64,000 bases of DNA from Anaerolineales bacterium UBA6055 (GTDB lineage Bacteria; Chloroflexota; Anaerolineae; Aggregatilineales; Phototrophicaceae), in assembly GCA_002428985.1 (NCBI GenBank), contig DIYL01000016.1:1-64000 (forward strand), written 5' to 3'. The notes below the pieces were generated by a model. It was not told the DNA's origin. It was given only the letters and a program-made list of their open reading frames with translations, and ran no database searches. A program made the translations under genes and the position numbers. Shown here one piece after another: positions 62,218 through 64,000 of the stretch (positions are counted from its first letter, which is position 1; each line of letters starts with the position of its first letter).

Positions 62218-63159
62218 GTGATTCAACTCAGTATGGAAAATTTTGTGCGCTATTCCCCGATGGCGTACGACATGGTGTCACATACATTGACACTAGGTTT
62301 TGCAGTGATGCTCGCTGCGCTATTCTATTTTGTGCTAACTTTGCGGACAGTTGCGCCGAAGTATCGCATTTCTTCAGTACTATCAGTCGTGGTTATGGTA
62401 TCTGCCTTTCTGATCCTTTATGCGCAACAACAAAGTTGGCAAAATGCTTTTGTCTATAATCCAGATAGTGGACATTATGTTAGTGCCTTTGCTCTGGCCG
62501 CGGGAACAACGGATGATGTTGCAGCGATCACTGGACTTGGATTTACTAACGGTTTCCGTTATCTCAACTGGCTAATCGATGTGCCAATGTTGTTGTTCCA
62601 AATTCTATTTGTTGTGACAATTTCAAATACCCGCCGTACCAGTCTTCGTAACATTTTCTTCGCTGCCGGTGCATTGATGATTATCACAGGGTATATTGGT
62701 CAATTTTACGAAGTCGGTCCAGATGGTGTTCCAGATATGGGACCATTCTTGCTCTGGGGTACGATTAGTACTGTCTTCTTCTTGATCATTTTGCAACAAA
62801 TGTATGGATTGCTCAAAGAAGCAAGCAACAATATGTCACCAGAACCTGCAAAATGGACAAAACGCATTTGGTGGCTGTTCCTTGTATCTTGGATGCTCTA
62901 CCCAGGTGCTTACCTTGCTCCATTGTTGCTCGAAAGTGGTGTTACACTGCTTGCACCAGCTGAGCCCGGTTCTCTCGCCGAAATTGGTGTGGTAGCTCGC
63001 CAAATTACCTTCACGATTGCTGATGTCAGCTCGAAAGTGATCTATGGTATCTTCTTGACCATCGTCGCACAGAAACTTAGTGAAGAAGAAGGCTATGTCT
63101 ACGAGAAACTCATCGAAATGCCATCTGAACCACAACCAGCAACAGCATCCGGCGACTAA
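62218..63159 (+). CDS. Microbial rhodopsin with NDQ motif (light-driven sodium pump type)
   Basis: A 313-residue seven-helix type 1 rhodopsin. The retinal Schiff-base Lys is K273 in FTIADVSSKVIYGIF, with D269 four residues before it. Helix C reads FRYLNWLIDVPMLLFQIL, giving R114, N117, D121 and Q128. The N-D-Q triad defines KR2-type sodium pumps, whereas proton pumps have D-T-D/E. Helix F has WWLFLVSWMLYPGAYLAP. Leu at the usual spectral-tuning site (L125) predicts green absorption. The GTG start is chosen for AGGAG seven bases upstream. The protein is slightly longer than KR2 (~280 residues), with an acidic/Pro-rich tail. A strong terminator follows, so the gene is transcribed alone. No retinal or carotenoid gene is in the window. 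Confidence 0.96.
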   Translation: MIQLSMENFVRYSPMAYDMVSHTLTLGFAVMLAALFYFVLTLRTVAPKYRISSVLSVVVMVSAFLILYAQQQSWQNAFVYNPDSGHYVSAFALAAGTTDDVAAITGLGFTNGFRYLNWLIDVPMLLFQILFVVTISNTRRTSLRNIFFAAGALMIITGYIGQFYEVGPDGVPDMGPFLLWGTISTVFFLIILQQMYGLLKEASNNMSPEPAKWTKRIWWLFLVSWMLYPGAYLAPLLLESGVTLLAPAEPGSLAEIGVVARQITFTIADVSSKVIYGIFLTIVAQKLSEEEGYVYEKLIEMPSEPQPATASGD

Positions 63160-63186
63160 TTTATTAGTCTCATCATAAACTTGAAG

Positions 63187-63209
63187 AGGCGGACGTGTTC
63201 CGCCTTTTT
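63187..63209 (+). terminator. Rho-independent terminator after the rhodopsin gene
   Basis: AGGCGGA (63187-63193) pairs with TCCGCCT (63199-63205) around CGTGT, followed by TTTT. It lies between the rhodopsin gene and the convergent thioesterase gene. Confidence 0.9.
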
Positions 63210-63213
63210 GTAT

Positions 63214-63651
63214 TTATACTAGTAGTGCTTCCATCGCTGTACGAAGGTCACCATCGATGCGGGTCGGTTCGTTTGTCTCGCGGTTGACAAATACATGCAC
63301 AAAATACCCAATTGCAGCAGGTGTTTCTTCGCCGGATTTAAAGATGCCAATTTCATAGCGTACGCTGGAGTTGCCGATACGTCCAACACGCAATCCTGCA
63401 TCAACAACATCAGGAAAGCGAATCGGTGCGAGGAACTGACAGTGTGTCTCTACAGCAAAACCAACTGAATCGCCGTCAATATAACTTAGCCCGCCGTGAT
63501 CCATCAGATACCCATTAATCACAGTATCGAAGAACTCATAATAAATGACGTTGTTGATATGATGATAGACGTCATTGTCGCGCCAGCGAGTCGGGATTTG
63601 ACGAAAATGTTTATAATGTTCGCGACGTTCGTCTTTCGGATTATCCGTCAT
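63214..63651 (-). CDS. Acyl-CoA thioesterase (4HBT/YbgC-like hotdog fold)
   Basis: A 145-residue hotdog protein. The N-terminal TRWRDNDVYHHINNVIYYEF is the 4HBT motif, with the catalytic Asp in W-R-D-N-D and the H-x-N-N region. It is followed by a long helix, AVETHCQFLAPIRFPDVVDAGL and RIGNSSVRYEIGIFKSG. It would hydrolyse acyl-CoA thioesters in the cytoplasm. Its ATG overlaps the stop of the LivM-like permease gene by 4 bp, so it is co-translated with a branched-chain amino acid-type transporter and may act on CoA esters from amino-acid breakdown. Confidence 0.9.
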   Translation of the reverse strand: MTDNPKDERREHYKHFRQIPTRWRDNDVYHHINNVIYYEFFDTVINGYLMDHGGLSYIDGDSVGFAVETHCQFLAPIRFPDVVDAGLRVGRIGNSSVRYEIGIFKSGEETPAAIGYFVHVFVNRETNEPTRIDGDLRTAMEALLV

Positions 63652-64000
63652 GCTGGATTGCCTTTATCGCTTGAAAATACAGTGTGTGCATCGGTTGTTT
63701 GAGGCGATTCTGGTAATAGTCCCTGCGGACGATAGCGCAACATCAACAATAAAATGACACCAAACAAGATAAACCGTACATAGTTGAACTCGATTGGAAA
63801 ACCACTCATATTTAATTGGATCGCGGCAATTTGTGTAAACCGATCCATGATTGCAATGAGAGCCGCTCCAAGGAATGCCCCGCGATTATTGCCGAGTCCG
63901 CCAAGCACGACCATCACCCAGATGTCTAAGGTCAAGGTCACCACATAATCATTCGCGTTAACAAAGCCAGTATTGAGTGCGAATAACACCCCAGAGATGG
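63648..64000 (-). CDS. Branched-chain amino acid ABC transporter permease, LivM-type (5' end outside window)
   Basis: The frame is open to the right edge, so only the C-terminal ~117 residues are seen (SGVLFALNTGFVNANDYVVT onward). The diagnostic LivM part is visible: LTLDIWVMVVLGGLGNNRGAFLGAALIAI, the E-A-A-like loop that contacts the ATPase, and a last membrane segment (YVRFILFGVILLLMLRYRPQGLLPE) with the typical R-P-Q-G-L-x-P ending. It would import branched-chain amino acids or related compounds with LivH, LivG, LivF and a binding protein encoded outside the window. The thioesterase gene follows directly. Confidence 0.92.
   Translation of the reverse strand, partial: ISGVLFALNTGFVNANDYVVTLTLDIWVMVVLGGLGNNRGAFLGAALIAIMDRFTQIAAIQLNMSGFPIEFNYVRFILFGVILLLMLRYRPQGLLPESPQTTDAHTVFSSDKGNPA

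Noticed and set aside
62218..63159. Rhodopsin as an ordinary proton pump
   Set aside because: Helix C has N117, D121 and Q128 in place of the D-T-D/E triad of proton pumps.
1..64000. tRNA, rRNA, insertion sequences or integrase genes
   Set aside because: None was recognised on either strand by reading; a tRNAscan or covariance-model search would be needed to exclude a tRNA in the short gaps.

Overview
The window looks like a chromosomal segment of an environmental bacterium, most likely a member of the Chloroflexota (Anaerolineae-like). This placement is inference. It rests on the mix of an extracellular contractile injection system with DUF4255 and DUF6760-type genes, very large Ser/Thr-kinase/FHA membrane proteins, several DinB proteins, many Gfo/Idh/MocA sugar oxidoreductases, and by-eye base composition somewhat below 50 % GC. 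No rRNA or tRNA gene was seen, so there is no marker gene to settle it.

Positions 1-8961, minus strand, hold the promoter-proximal part of a contractile injection system operon. In transcription order: an AAA+ ATPase, a DUF4255 tube/sheath terminator, the sheath, a tube protein, a 122-aa conserved protein, a DUF6760 protein, a very small helical protein, a second tube protein, and a huge acidic protein with about twenty P-V/I-Q-R motifs. That last gene runs off the left edge, so spike, baseplate and effector genes probably lie outside the window.

9283-18330 is mostly carbohydrate metabolism: an aldo/keto reductase, three Gfo/Idh/MocA dehydrogenases, a DapA-type aldolase and an epimerase-like TIM barrel. 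A nonsense-interrupted gene (10268-10750), a DinB protein and small unknown genes lie in between. 18585-23191 encodes three secreted proteins, two of them DUF3352-like paralogues, each gene followed by a hairpin. 23297-32872 is mixed: a glycosyltransferase, a DinB protein, an LLM flavin enzyme, a TIGR04076 protein, a P5C-type aldehyde dehydrogenase, a secreted leucine-rich-repeat protein, an EEP-fold hydrolase, an agarase-like glycosidase and a secreted alpha/beta hydrolase.

33085-35280 is a compact FHA protein / Ser-Thr kinase / DUF4280 (PAAR-like) module. It recalls post-translationally controlled secretion systems and may belong functionally with the injection system. 35378-42380 has an isomerase, an SGNH-like protein, a tandem pair of unknown paralogues, a TPR protein flanked by two copies of a ~120-bp repeat, a phytanoyl-CoA-type dioxygenase, and an FkbM methyltransferase / class V aminotransferase pair. 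42500-57503 is dominated by large envelope proteins: a clostripain-family protease, a PP2C phosphatase with an exported tail, two membrane proteins, a LacI regulator, and a 2192-residue protein. The last carries an active-looking kinase, a degenerate second kinase, four FHA domains, one membrane span, Ca-binding repeats, an SH3-like domain and a C-terminal glycoside hydrolase domain.

57600-64000 holds a DinB / sialidase-like / small unknown / nitrilase operon, a decayed copy of the small gene, a rhodopsin carrying the N-D-Q motif of light-driven sodium pumps, a thioesterase, and the 3' end of a LivM-type ABC permease.

The strongest items for a second look are the 2192-aa kinase-to-glycosidase protein, the NDQ rhodopsin, the PVQR-repeat protein in the injection operon, and the FHA/kinase/DUF4280 module.
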